From Melieria omissa (Eukaryota; Arthropoda; Insecta; Diptera; Ulidiidae): a stretch of DNA of 64,000 nucleotides. Each line of letters begins with the position of its first letter. The stretch's first letter is position 1. This document shows positions 30,018-40,300 of the stretch, in pieces. Under the pieces are notes generated by a model. The model searched no databases. It saw only the letters and a list, made by a program, of their open reading frames with translations, and was not told the origin of the DNA. The DNA lies in contig OZ020269.1 of the NCBI GenBank assembly GCA_963971225.1, positions 34,121,264-34,185,263 of the forward strand, written 5' to 3'. The position numbers were made by a program, and so were the translations under genes.

Positions 30018-30440
30018 ACACGTAACGAGTCGAGTGACGAGACACCAAAATGGTACTAGGCCGAAAGAATTGGGATAGCGAGCAAAAGCGACGAGTTGTT
30101 CAAACGTATTTCGACACGCGGCGAGTCAGTTCGGTTTTACAATGCACAAAATGAACTAAGCAACTCGCGCAATTAAACTCAACCGAGCGAAAAGTGGTGT
30201 GTGACGCATACCGCATGTCACGAGCGATGCCGCATGTGACGAGCGATTGCACGAATCGCTGCGAAAAGAGAAAAATATAACGGTAAAGTAGTGGTCGCTC
30301 GGCCTAGCAAACAAAATGTGATTCTAGTGGCTCTCTCGCCACTTTCATCGATCACTGACTCAATCAAGAACTCGCCTTACCGTTTAGATGAAACGAGTAC
30401 TCGTTCGAGTTGCTGTCTTGTCACTCTACTCGTTACGTGT
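30018..30440. mobile_element. Fold-back/MITE-like element (423 bp)
   Basis: Inverted repeats at 30018-30046 and 30412-30440: ACACGTAACGAGTCGAGTGA then CGAGACACC versus ACACGTAACGAGTAGAGTGA then CAAGACAGC, 26 of 29. The interior is rich in CGAGTGAC/GTCACGAGC-like words and moderately GC-rich. No target duplication is certain. The frames on the plus strand (30291-30744) are chance products of this composition. Confidence 0.6.
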
Positions 30441-30696
30441 TACGTGCCTTCAGTCTGTGTCTTTCGCGCGTTTTTCACTTGCTACTTTGGCTTTTGGCGG
30501 CAACGTCAACCATCATGCCGCGAGTAGTGCCATCGCTCGAGTGTTGCCAATGCACACTAAACAGTGCCACTGCTCCGGTGATGCCACCGTACCATTAAGT
30601 ACTACAAACCTAAACTCTGTTGACTTCCAATTGCTGACTTCATCTAAATTACGCGAAATTCGTTGGAATTCAGTCGGCATGCAATTGGCAAGGGAT

Positions 30697-31350
30697 TTAA
30701 TTTTTTTCGTTCATTTTTGTAACGTGGTCTTTCTTTATCACTAGCTGAATGAGCTTTTTGCAAACACCCAAGGCGACGAAGTGCATAACGTTCAATGGAA
30801 ACTTAGAAACCATCCCAAATCTTGGAAGCTCCAAAAGGCTCTTACAGTCTTTGAAAGGAAAGCTGTGGGGAGGTGGATCTACTCTAAGTTCGAACGATAA
30901 GTCTGTTCTTAAAGTTTGAACAACTATCGAAAAGCAAACCCTTCTTTCCACATATTCTCCTGACAACATTTAGGACATCCACTTTTTCCATTGTGCGATT
31001 GCACACTCGTAACAAAGGCGCGAGCTGGCAAATCGCAAGTTAACAAACGAATATTAAATTTCTTTACGCCTTCATTTAATCCTACTTTAAGATCGTTTTA
31101 TCTTAAAACGATAACTTCTTCGCACATTTCCCTGACAAAATCATTTATGTAAGAATAACACGCTATAACAAAACGACTTTCCTTTGGAAAACCTACAATT
31201 GCCCTTAATATTGGCCATACCTAAGATCCTGTTTGAGCTTTTAAATAATTTTTGACCGTCAATTCCTGTATCAATCAAAATATCATTTATTTCATCTAAA
31301 TACCTAAATGACTTTGAAATAAAATATGACTGAATACCTATGTACATAGC
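30697..31350 (-). pseudogene. Transposase-domain protein pseudogene
   Basis: Minus strand in order: IDGQKLFKSSNRILGMANIK and GNCRFSKGKS, (frameshift) VIACYSYINDFVREMCEEVI, stop, NDLKVGLNEGVKKFNIRLLT, CDLPARAFVTSVQSHNGKSG and CPKC, (frameshift) GEYVERRVCF, then LLELPRFGMVSKFPLNVMHF and VALGVCKKLIQL. This order (D-G-x-x-L-F-K-S-S … C-D-x-P-A-R-A-F-V … S-H-x-G-x-x-x-C-x-x-C … F-P-L-D/N-x-M-H-x-V-x-L-G-V-x-K-K-L) is that of the large transposase-domain-containing proteins common in arthropods, often grouped with CACTA-like elements. At least two frameshifts and one stop. Confidence 0.6.
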
Positions 31351-31360
31351 TCAGGCGATC

Positions 31361-31650
31361 TTTGGTTTTCAAAGTTTAACCTGAGAATTATTATGAGATT
31401 GAAATGTCCCATGAAAATGAGAGATGATCTTCAATTTTGGTTTTCAAAGTTAAACCTGAGAATTGTTACGAGAATGAAGTGTTCCATGAAAATAAGAGAT
31501 AACCATTTGGTTTTTAATGTTGAACCTAAGATTTGTTACGAAAATAAAATGTCCCATGAAAATGAAAGATGATCTTCAACTTTGGTTTTCAACGTTGAAC
31601 CTGAGCCTTGTTATGAGAATGAAATGTCCCAAGAAAATTAAAGATGATCT
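31361..31650 (+). repeat. Tandem array of four units alternating 75 and 70 bp
   Basis: Units start at 31361, 31436, 31506 and 31581, each beginning TTTGGTTTT(C/T)AA. Lengths 75, 70, 75, 70. Shared core: AACCTGAG…TGTTA(C/T)GA…AAATGTCCCATGAAAAT. Units 1 and 3 end GATGATCTTCAA. The units have diverged by point changes, so the array is not brand new. Confidence 0.85.
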
Positions 31651-32598
31651 TTTGTATTGTATCTAGTGTATTGCTCCAGTGTTGTAAAACAGCCAGATGA
31701 ATCAAATCGAGCTATATACACTATAACTTTTATTCCATTATGTAGTACCAAAGGCGGTGTTTCTATTATTTTGGCCATGGCTGTAAATATATAAATTCAC
31801 CTTGCGAAATTAATCTCTACCTCTTCCCTGCTTAATCTAGCAGCTTGTTAGCTAACCAAGGAACATCATGAATTCCCACTGTTTTTTAGAGTTTGCATTA
31901 AATCAGTTACTACATTTTCTGATTGTCAATGCTTTTATTGCTCTTTCGGACACTATTTTTTTTTGTTCCGTGTTCACTCTTCTCTGGAGCATGGGGCCTC
32001 CACAAGACAGCCTTGTGTTGGTTACATTAATCAGTTGTGTTGTTCTGCCAGGGTAGGTGATTGGCCTGCCGCAGGTAGTCCTAAGTGATGGTGCCATCTA
32101 ACGCCGCTCAGGAACGTCGCCTCCGCTCGTAGCGTCATCTGTTGTGAGGAGGTTACAGCAGAATGGTTGGGGACCTCGCTAGATCAATTTTGGTGCGCTG
32201 TTTTCACAGTTGTCCGCTTCCCCTTGCAGATGTCGCTGTGTCTAACTGTTTATTTGTTTGCTTTCGGACACTATGGACTAAATGAACTCTGGGGACGCAG
32301 ACACATTTCCCTCAAACTCCTCTAAACATACATAATTACTACAATCAAGCAAAGGCATCGAGATTTTTAAACTTCTTTACAGCTTTTCTTTTCCTATTCA
32401 TATAAAAAAATATTACTTATCTTGCTTTCCGCTTCTGCATTTCAATTTGCTGGTCTTGCGCCTGTTCTTCGTGGTTCGGTTTGAAGATACTGATACGATA
32501 ATGTTAGTTATATATACAAATACTTTTATTTTAAAGAAAAACTGCAAATTCCTGCCTTCTTTCCGCCAGTTTTCAGTCAATTTTGATAATTTTTTTTA
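31651..32598. other. Non-coding spacer with old repeat scraps
   Basis: CCTTGTGTTGGTTACATTAA near 32013 matches 8361-8380. CGGACACTAT occurs twice (about 31946, 32266). No gene supported. Confidence 0.4.
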
Positions 32599-33153
32599 CA
32601 GTAAAAAGTAATCATTTTCAAAAAGTAGTCACTTTGCTTTATAACGAGTCGAATACGTAAATATCATTTAGACATAAATTTATTTTTATGGTACTCAGTT
32701 GCAAGTACCGAGTTTGTTGCAATTATCGAGTCTAAATTTTTGTATCAAAATTTGCAAATTTCACAAAGTTTTATAAGGGTTTCATTAGAATTCATTATTA
32801 TTTTATTCATATTTTGTTGTATTACAAAAAAAAGAACTTAAACTAATCACATTCATTGTGTTTACGAAAAATCAAACAGAAACAAGAACTCCAAACATTT
32901 CTTAAAAAGGCTTTAATTAACAAAACAGTTTGATAACAATTTAGTTTACTGATTTAAAGAAACTAGAGAGAGAAACGGGACATCAACTGACACTCTACTC
33001 TACAAAAAGAAAATAAGACGAAGAAAAAGTTGCGATTATTGAGGTTTTTTCGGCAGCAGTTGCTTTTACTGAGTCTATAATGTATAAAATTCGGTGGTTG
33101 CGATAATCGAGGAGTTGCGCAAATCGAGGGTTGCTTTTACCGAGTCGCTACTG
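32599..33153. repeat. Possible CAGTA-tipped element with direct ATCGAG motifs
   Basis: CAGTA at the left tip and TACTG at the right tip, each next to TA. Beyond the five tip bases the ends do not pair well. Motifs such as TTGCAATTATCGAGTC (left) and TTGCGATAATCGAG (right) recur in direct orientation. Element status is tentative. Confidence 0.3.
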
Positions 33154-33245
33154 TATTTTCATTTCACTTTTGATTTAAATTCAAATTCAAAAATTATAAA
33201 AATCCGTTAAACTACCTGATTTCTGTTGTTAAACCTGTTTTCAAT

Positions 33246-33791
33246 AGGCAGGTTTACACGATCCAACATGTGCGACGAACATGTGCGATGAGGCTGTAAC
33301 GGTAAATTCTTCTCTTGCGTTCACACGGTCACACTTTTGCTACAACATCATTCGTGCACAAGATTTCAAAGAAACATGACCACAAAATTTCTCGCAGCAA
33401 TCATTGTATACGAACTTTGGCTCGATTTCTTGCAGCTTTTTGAGAAGCACTTCGTAAGCCTTATTTTTGGCGTTTTTGTTTTTATAAATTTCACTTTTAA
33501 TAAGCCAAGTTTCTGGAAAACTCTTGTAGAGCTCGAAAAATTCTTTCCAGAAAATGTCGTTTTTTACAGTCGCCATCGCTACGTTTACGCTTAGCGAACT
33601 TTCTGAAACTGCCAAAATGCACTAGGTGCGACGAACAAGCATTTACATTGTTTAGATGGTTGGACAAGCAAGCAGAAAAATCAAAAATTTTTGAAAACCA
33701 TCCAACATGACGGTCAAGCGGTTGTTTCTTGCGTTCACACGGTCCAACATTGTTGCAACCGTCCAACATGTTGGACCGTGTAAACCCTCCT
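33246..33791 (-). mobile_element. Non-autonomous PIF/Harbinger element (546 bp)
   Basis: Left end AGGCAGGTTTACACGATCCA then ACATGT; right end inward AGGAGGGTTTACACGGTCCA then ACATGT (23 of 26). A 3-bp direct repeat AAT flanks it (33243-33245, 33792-33794), as usual for PIF/Harbinger. CTTGCGTTCACACGGTC occurs in direct orientation near both ends (about 33315, 33729). It carries a MADF frame and no transposase. Confidence 0.75.
33340..33615 (-). pseudogene. MADF-domain fragment inside the Harbinger element
   Basis: The frame contains DIFWKEFFELYKSFPETWLI, then KSEIYKNKNAKNKAYEVLLK and KLQEIEPKF. This is the classic MADF domain start (F-W-x-x-F-x-x-L-Y-x-x-x-P-x-x-W-x-x-K-S-x-x-Y-x-x-K-x-x-K-x-x-A-Y-x-x-L). 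After residue 75 it departs from the family (CGHVSLKSCARMML), so the C-terminal helix is lost to the internal deletion. The DNA-binding half might still be translated. Confidence 0.65.
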
Positions 33792-33971
33792 AATTACTTT
33801 TACGAGCAACTTCAAGCAACACTGATGACAATCTCAGCAGGTCAAATTCAAGCAACACTGAAGACAAGTTCACGATGCTTCTAGTGTTGTTTCATTCTTA
33901 CACATGCGGGTATAAGCAATAAATTTTCCTATGTTTTTCAAATGTTTTTTTTTTCATTTGAATTGAAAGCA

Positions 33972-34361
33972 TCAAGCTGCTGCGAATTGATGATAAGCAG
34001 AATCTCCTGTTACACATTGAAAGCCGAAAAAGAATTCTTTTAGCCGTTTAAACAGAGCGGACGATTTAAAAATTTTTGCATCATGGCTACTTCCAACATG
34101 ACCAATGGCAAAGTGACGAATTTTAAGATTATGGTCGCAAACAACCTGCGCTTTAAAGGAGTAACAGCGACCTTTCGAAAAAAACAGTATATGCTCACGA
34201 ACGGGCGCTTCCGCCAATTTTATTTCAGTTGCATCAACATAACCAATGCAGAATGGAAGCTCATGAAAAGTTTCCGTCATGGTGGAATAGTTAAAGCTGA
34301 TATACGTTGTGGCAGCCGAGTTTTGACAATCCCTTAGCCCAATGTTGTATTCCAGAAGCAC
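33972..34361 (-). pseudogene. PIF/Harbinger DDE transposase fragment
   Basis: Contains ELPFCIGYVDATEIKLAEAP, then FFSKGRCYSFKAQVVCDHNL, KIRHFAIGHVGSSHDAKIFK and VTGDSAYHQ. G-x-x-D-A-T/C-E-I … K-x-x-Y-S-x-x-x-Q-x-V-C-D … G-x-x-x-S-x-H-D-x-x-x-F is the DDE_4-type core, with the first Asp (YVDATE) and second Asp (VCDHNL) visible and GDSAY near the end. The third acidic segment and the N-terminus are missing. It lies just outside the 33246-33791 element and is probably a second, truncated copy of a related one. Confidence 0.7.
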
Positions 34362-34605
34362 GGGTAATGGGAAATAAATTGAGGCCTTTTCATGAAAAGG
34401 TATTTAAAAAAGTAGTATTGTTTGAATTTAACAAATAGGAAAAAATCTTAACCCTTAAATTCCAGACGATACTGATTTTGATAAAAAAAGAATGCATGAT
34501 GTGTGGAAGGATGAAATATAAAAGAAAGTTATTAAAGAAAATGTTACCATCAGTTTGAAAAGAAAATAAATTCAAATTTTTTTGTTAATTTTATTTTTCA
34601 TGCAC

Positions 34606-35349
34606 TTACATATTTAAATATTTTATGCGAAAGTGGATTCGGCATTTAAAAAATATTTTTTTTACTTCTTCTTCTTCTTCTACTTACTTATGTTACTATT
34701 GCAGCATTTGATAATGTCGGATCGCGCTCGCAGTACTCTGTGAAAACAGTTGCGCAGCTAGTTTCACTTTTTGACGGCCCGCGTGGGGCCCTCTGTGAGT
34801 TTGTGCACTATGGAAACATCAGATACCGACGCGTTACTCGCAATCGTCCGTGTCGTCAAGAGGCTATCTTGATACATGAGCCCAGAATCCAGAAAATGGT
34901 TTCGCAAAAGCTCCAGCAAATGTGGAGTGTCGGCAAACACAAAAATTGTGCCTTCAATTGCTGGATTTGGAAACCACGTTCGTTCAGATCTAAGAGCCAA
35001 CAATCCGGCGATTGTTACAATGTCACATACCGCTTGACACATTAAGTTCCTTCCAAAGACTTTGATTGCGCGCACCCATGTCAGACACGATCCCAACAAC
35101 GGTATAGCCCACCTCTTGGAGCAAAGTAATTGCATTGTTCAAAATTTGTTTTGACATTTCGCAAAATTGTGCAGACACAAAATCAGCAGTTGAAAAATAA
35201 AGTGCACATATTTTTGCACCGGGCTGCAGAACGACGCCGCAAGATTCGGTCCACTTCTTTCTTTTCATGTCATCTGAAGGGACATGAAAAAACTTGGTGC
35301 CTTCATGTGTCCAAGTTTTATGACACAATGCGCAACTCGCTTTTGGCAT
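34606..35349 (-). pseudogene. Second P-like element, internally deleted, THAP-catalytic fusion
   Basis: The ATG at 35349 starts MPKASCALCHKTW…FFHVPSDDMKRKKWTESCGVV…AKICALYFSTADFVSAQ, a THAP domain (C6-x2-C9, C48). The last ligand is Tyr51 (CALY) where the family has His. At about residue 61 it runs in frame into FCEMSKQILNNAITLLQEVG and YTVVGIVSDMGARNQSLWKE, the P transposase segment around the second catalytic Asp. About 170 residues (coiled coil, first Asp) are missing. A donor (GCG|GTATGT) and a region TWFPNPAIEGTIFVFADTPH, LLELLRNHFLDSG and KVKLAAQLFSQSTASAIRHY follow, with frameshifts. A second deletion jumps to VKKIFFKCRIHFRIKYLN and a stop near 34606. It differs at many residues from the 19362-21913 gene, so it is a different P family. 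Confidence 0.75.
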
Positions 35350-36360
35350 ATTGTCAGTGGTGGATCTAGGTATCCAGCAAACCACAGATTTCAACCAACC
35401 TTAAAAGCTTATGAGAGATTGAACGAAGGAGTTGGTTGGCTAAACAATGTGGCAACAAGACGGTAGCGCCTGGGCCTGAGTGATTTGCAGTATTTCTATG
35501 CAGAATCACTGCAGCGTGTGGGAATTGCAGTTGTTTTGTGTATGTGCAGCTGAATTAGCCGCCAGTCTCAAGGTAGTTTATGGTCGAAATTTTAAATATA
35601 CCGAAATTCGCGTGCTTCAATTTCAAATACAACGAGAATATATTTAAATTTCAACGAAAAGAATCAAAACAAACAGCGTGAAATGGTTCAGTTATACCCA
35701 TTTTTTTTAGAGAATGTTACTATTTGTAAGTACTTGTTTCAAATTTACTTCTAATTAAAAAAGGACTTTTTCAAAGAACCATTACTGATTTGCTAAAGGA
35801 ACCAACATTATCAAATTAGAACGATACGGTGTCTACGTACATCACCTTCAATTATTGCATTATGGTTTCCGCCACAATTCTCTCCCTTTCTTTCTTATCT
35901 GGCCAGAAAATAAACTGCGACTGCAATCGCAAATTTGCTTAAAAACTCTGTGAGTAATGTTGTCAATAATCCGAGGATGGTTGAAATTTTGCGTATTGCT
36001 GCATTTTCACCGCAAGCCCCAAGCCTATAAAGGACGATGGCCAGCTGGAGCTGGAATGGAAATTGTTAATTCGAGTGCGGTGTTTGGAAATGCTGCTCAT
36101 TTGATACGTGGGTTACTAATTGGGAAAACTGTTGCCTGTTTACCCTAAATATTTGTTTAAAGCGGCTTTATTTGCAAATGAAATGAAAAAAATCTGAATT
36201 CAAATCAAATTACATGGCAGTGATTTCAAGCGGAGCACATTAGAGCGGGAAAAAAGTGACGTCTTCTAGTGACTTGGGGTGTAAAATGCATATAAAAGCA
36301 TATAATATTCTATAGTCATATTTAAAACTTCAACACTCATAATAAACTTGGAATCAACAT
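35350..36360. other. Non-coding spacer
   Basis: A lone CAGTGGTGGATCTAGG (about 35354) looks like a hAT tip but has no partner. The rest is AT-rich with no gene. Confidence 0.4.
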
Positions 36361-37320
36361 TCATTTACGTAGTTGTATCTCCTTAAAGTGAATATCAGTG
36401 CGCCCGTCAGCGCAACCATAGACCTCCTCCATATCCCCTCGAGCGCAAAATGCAATAAATTGATTAGTGAATATTTTTGTATCCCGCTTACTGACGTTCC
36501 GCGCCCGCTTCCTGATTACTCTATATATGAGCTCAATATGTGTGACCGTGTGTGCCTGTGTATGTGTGTGCTTCCTTTCGCCATAATTCAAACGCTGCGT
36601 CGCTGTGAAAAGAAACAAAAATGGAATCACTTAACTCTCATATTCGATCTCGTAAAAATGGCCGCGCGATATGTAGCGCCAGCGAACACTTTAACTGCGC
36701 CTCGTATATCGCCGTGTGGGCCCAGTTTGTTTGCGGGGCCGCGTATGCGTGTGTGTTGGTATGTGCCGGGCCGTAATTCAATAAAAAGGAAGCACGCTGT
36801 ACGCAATAAATATTCGAGGCTTAACTCGCCGCCCCGTGTGCGGCGTGCAGCAACACGCGTAGTCTGCGCTGTTAGCTGGCAGCCGCTTTCGGCTCGCGAG
36901 CACCCGCAGCATTTTTTACCCGTTGACGCAGTCAGCATGAGGTGCGGCACACACATTTTCGCCAATTCGCATTTTGCCACTAACATTGACTTTTTTGCTC
37001 GTCGTAAATAAAAGGAAAAAGTAAAAGAAAAAGTAGTAGCAACTGTAACGCGTTCTATACCACTTCGGCTTCCAAATATTTGTGTGACCAGTGCGCTTTA
37101 GCCTCTCTGTTCCGGTTTTTTGGTCCGTTTGTCACTTGTTTTGGTCAAATGGAACCGACCGCAAAGCGGAAACGGCTGCTGGCGTGTTAAATGCCGCCTT
37201 GCGGAAGTGAAAATGCGGCGTGCGGCGCAGCGGGAATTACGCAATAAATCGGCGACGAAACGCATGTGGGAATGACGACGGAAGCACTCACTGAGCGGCT
37301 TTTACATTGACGAAGTATGG
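36361..37320. other. GC-richer island, no gene called
   Basis: CG-containing DNA markedly different from the AT-rich surroundings. It includes opposing frames on both strands (36361-36986 minus, 36373-37011 plus), which is what GC-rich DNA gives by chance. No domain, repeat end or splice pattern. A promoter or enhancer role is possible but unproven. Confidence 0.35.
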
Positions 37321-40300
37321 TGTGAGTGGCAGAGCAATTCTGCTTCTTCCGTTTCGTTTTCTTCCCTCTTTCTGTTCTCTGTTTAAAACTTTAATCGCAC
37401 TCTTTGCTTATCGGGTGGCAAAATACCAGCTGCAACACTTAGTTCCGCCAGCTGCGTGGATTCAACGAAGTGTGCTTCAGTTTTCGCTCTCAAAAGTCAT
37501 CTATGTACAAAGCAGCACTTCAAGTGAAGGACTGCCGCAGCTCCTTCAATCGATGGCAGCTTGACTGTGATCTGACGTTGCGCTTCTTCATTGCATGATG
37601 GCCGCAAAAGAAAAATGTGCTAATTATGAACGGTTATTGTTATTGTTATGCTCTGTATGCGTTGCGGTCAACTGCTTGCGGTATATTATAATCCGCTAAA
37701 AAGATCCTCTACGCCTTCCTGCTCCTGATGGAGATATTTTTCAGACGAGAAGAAAAAAACCGCTTCTTGGTTCTCTTCCTGCTGGAAAAAGGAATACTTA
37801 CTTACTTACACGATGGTGCAGAGACTTTCAAATTGTTCATAAATACCGGCATTCGTTTCCGGTGTGGCTGTGTGTGTCGAACATTAAAGCTGAAAAAATA
37901 CGTATAATTAATATTTTTAATTTAAATGATTTCAAATGTTTCCCTTAAAACTTGCTAAACGTGTTAAAAAGTTGTCGGCAAAAGTTTTAAGTTTAATTTT
38001 TTCAAGGTTTTTTAATGATTAATGGCAAACACGACAAGTTTTTAAAGAGGTATCGAGGTAAAGTTATTCAATCCTGGTTCAGCCGATTGAAAAAAATGAA
38101 AACCAGCTTCCAAATTTGCCACGCCAAGGCAATGGATTTTACATTAACTACAAAATGGTTGTCATTACTAATAAATAAATAAATAACTTAATTATAAAAA
38201 TATAAAATCGCTCATTTATTAAAAATATTTTTGGTTTAATTTAATTTCAAAGCAAACACAGTGCATCGAAGTTGCTACCATGTTTGGCTCATTTTAATCT
38301 TGAAATTCATGGAATCAACTATTTGATTTTGTGCTCCCAATTAATATTCTTTAATAAAAGTGTTTAAAGGCTGTAATTGATTTTGATTTTAATTCAAAAA
38401 ACTATATGCAGCCATTTCATATTTCATGCTGCAACACGTCAATATTCGCTTTTGAAAACATTGTCACTTAAATGGGTAAATTTAATTCAATTTTATTGAG
38501 ATTTCCAACAAAAGCCATCGAACGTTATTGCATTCTTGTGCATGCACACACATCCGTGCGGGCGAATAAATCACCAACACACACAAAGCCGCCGCCACTT
38601 GCTGCTGCACTTCGACCCACTTCGCTGCTGACGGTGTGGCAGGGTGTTGCATGATAAATTAGGGTTCCCCTAAAAGTATGTTACAAGTGCCATATACACA
38701 CATAAAGCATTTCGACAAGATGACGTTTTTTCCAACAGCTAATATTTGCTTACATGCAAAAACATGCAATCACGCACACACGCGAACAGTTGCAATCGAG
38801 CTGACGCCCTGCCGGAACCGAAACGAGTTTGTATGAAGCTGTGGGTGCATCTTCATTGGAAGGGAGTCGCAGTAGAAATGTAAATTATTGGCAGTGCAAG
38901 TGTATCCTTGTGAAAACTGTAAAGCATTGTGCCAAAAACGTACAACAACAACTGGCGCCATCATGGACGACACAACTGCATGCGAGAGGAGACTATTCAG
39001 CAGGTAAAACTTTGAAAGTTGTCAATGATAGATAATACATAAGTAAGGAAGAAGTTGCCACAGACTTTATGTACCTTAGTGTCTCATTAACATTCATGTT
39101 GTTGCTTTGGGGATAAAGCGCCGGTATACTCTTGTCAATGGGTCACACAATTGCCCTCGTAGTCTCTTGCTTATTCTTATTATGCTTGTTCTACTCATGT
39201 TCCTGGATAGCTCGGATGAGCAGATACTGTCCCGAAACGATATGGCAATCGATGGTCCTGAGGCGAGATGAACTGCAAACAACTTGTTGGATTGGCGATC
39301 AGCCCCTTTCTATGGGGTAAGTATTGAACGCTGTGAGTAGTACTTTGAGGTCTAAGACTTCGGGTAAGTGTCACAACTATTTTAAAGAGAAACATGTTCA
39401 TTTTTGCAAATGAACAATATTTTAATATAAAGTAATAAGAGAAGAGGTCAGTTCCTCACAAAAGGAGAATTCTTCGAGAATGTCTTCGAACTAAATATTC
39501 TTATAACCCGTTTACAATTTCTCACTGGGTGTCACAGCGATTGTGTGATTGGAGCGCAATAAAATTATATACATACCCGCGATCAGAAGGACACCAGCCA
39601 TTGCTCAAAGTCAGAGTGTTTGTTTGTTTGTTTGTTGTTGTTGCTAGCTGTTTCCACAGTATTGCAGCGCATTGTCGATGTTTACTTGCAGCAAAGCTAC
39701 ACACGAGCAGCAGCGGCAACAGCAGCAAGGTGAGCTCACGGAATTGGAAGTGCCGCTTTGCACAACAACAACAATTGGCGCAAAATGCAAAAATCGAAAT
39801 CGAAAGAGTGCAAACTGTGACACACACACACCAACACGCACACATTTACATTTACATGGGTATTAAGTTCCAATAAAGTTGCAACAATAGTCAATAAATT
39901 TCCGCCAGCAGCACCGACCGCACCTGGCCAATAAAACCAACAACAACAAAGCGCGCAACTGAAGGAAAACGAAGGTACAAATAATGTGTTGAAAATACGG
40001 TGACCGAATTCGCCGCTGTGCGCTCACGTGAGCTTCATGCGGTGGCGACAGCGGGTGGCGGCGGGTGTGGCAAAAGTAAAAGCAAACAGTCGAAAAGAAA
40101 AACACGCCGAAAATTGCATTCAAGTGGCGACTGCTACACTCAAGTGCGAATTTCACGCGTCCGTCAATGCTTTGGCCAGCGTGATTTTCGAGCTTTTTTT
40201 CTTTGGGTTCATAACTTGCATAGCCAATGTTAACATTTTAGACGTTTTGTTGCAGTTTAGTTTTTTTTTTAATTTATGTATGGAGAGTTACACTAGAAAA

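Noticed and set aside
31361..31650. CRISPR-like array
   Set aside because: Units are contiguous diverged tandem repeats with no unique spacers, in a eukaryotic context.
34448..34460. TTAACCCTTAAA as another piggyBac-type end
   Set aside because: No matching GGGTTAA partner at a plausible distance.
35354..35372. CAGTGGTGGATCTAGG as a hAT end
   Set aside because: No inverted partner or 8-bp duplication found nearby.
36373..37011. 212-codon plus-strand frame
   Set aside because: Overlaps a 119-codon frame on the other strand in GC-rich DNA; no domain, biased composition or splice context. Likely chance.
39045..39320. LINE reverse transcriptase remnant
   Set aside because: Only a short VATDFMYLSVSLT-like resemblance; surrounding codons do not follow the family.
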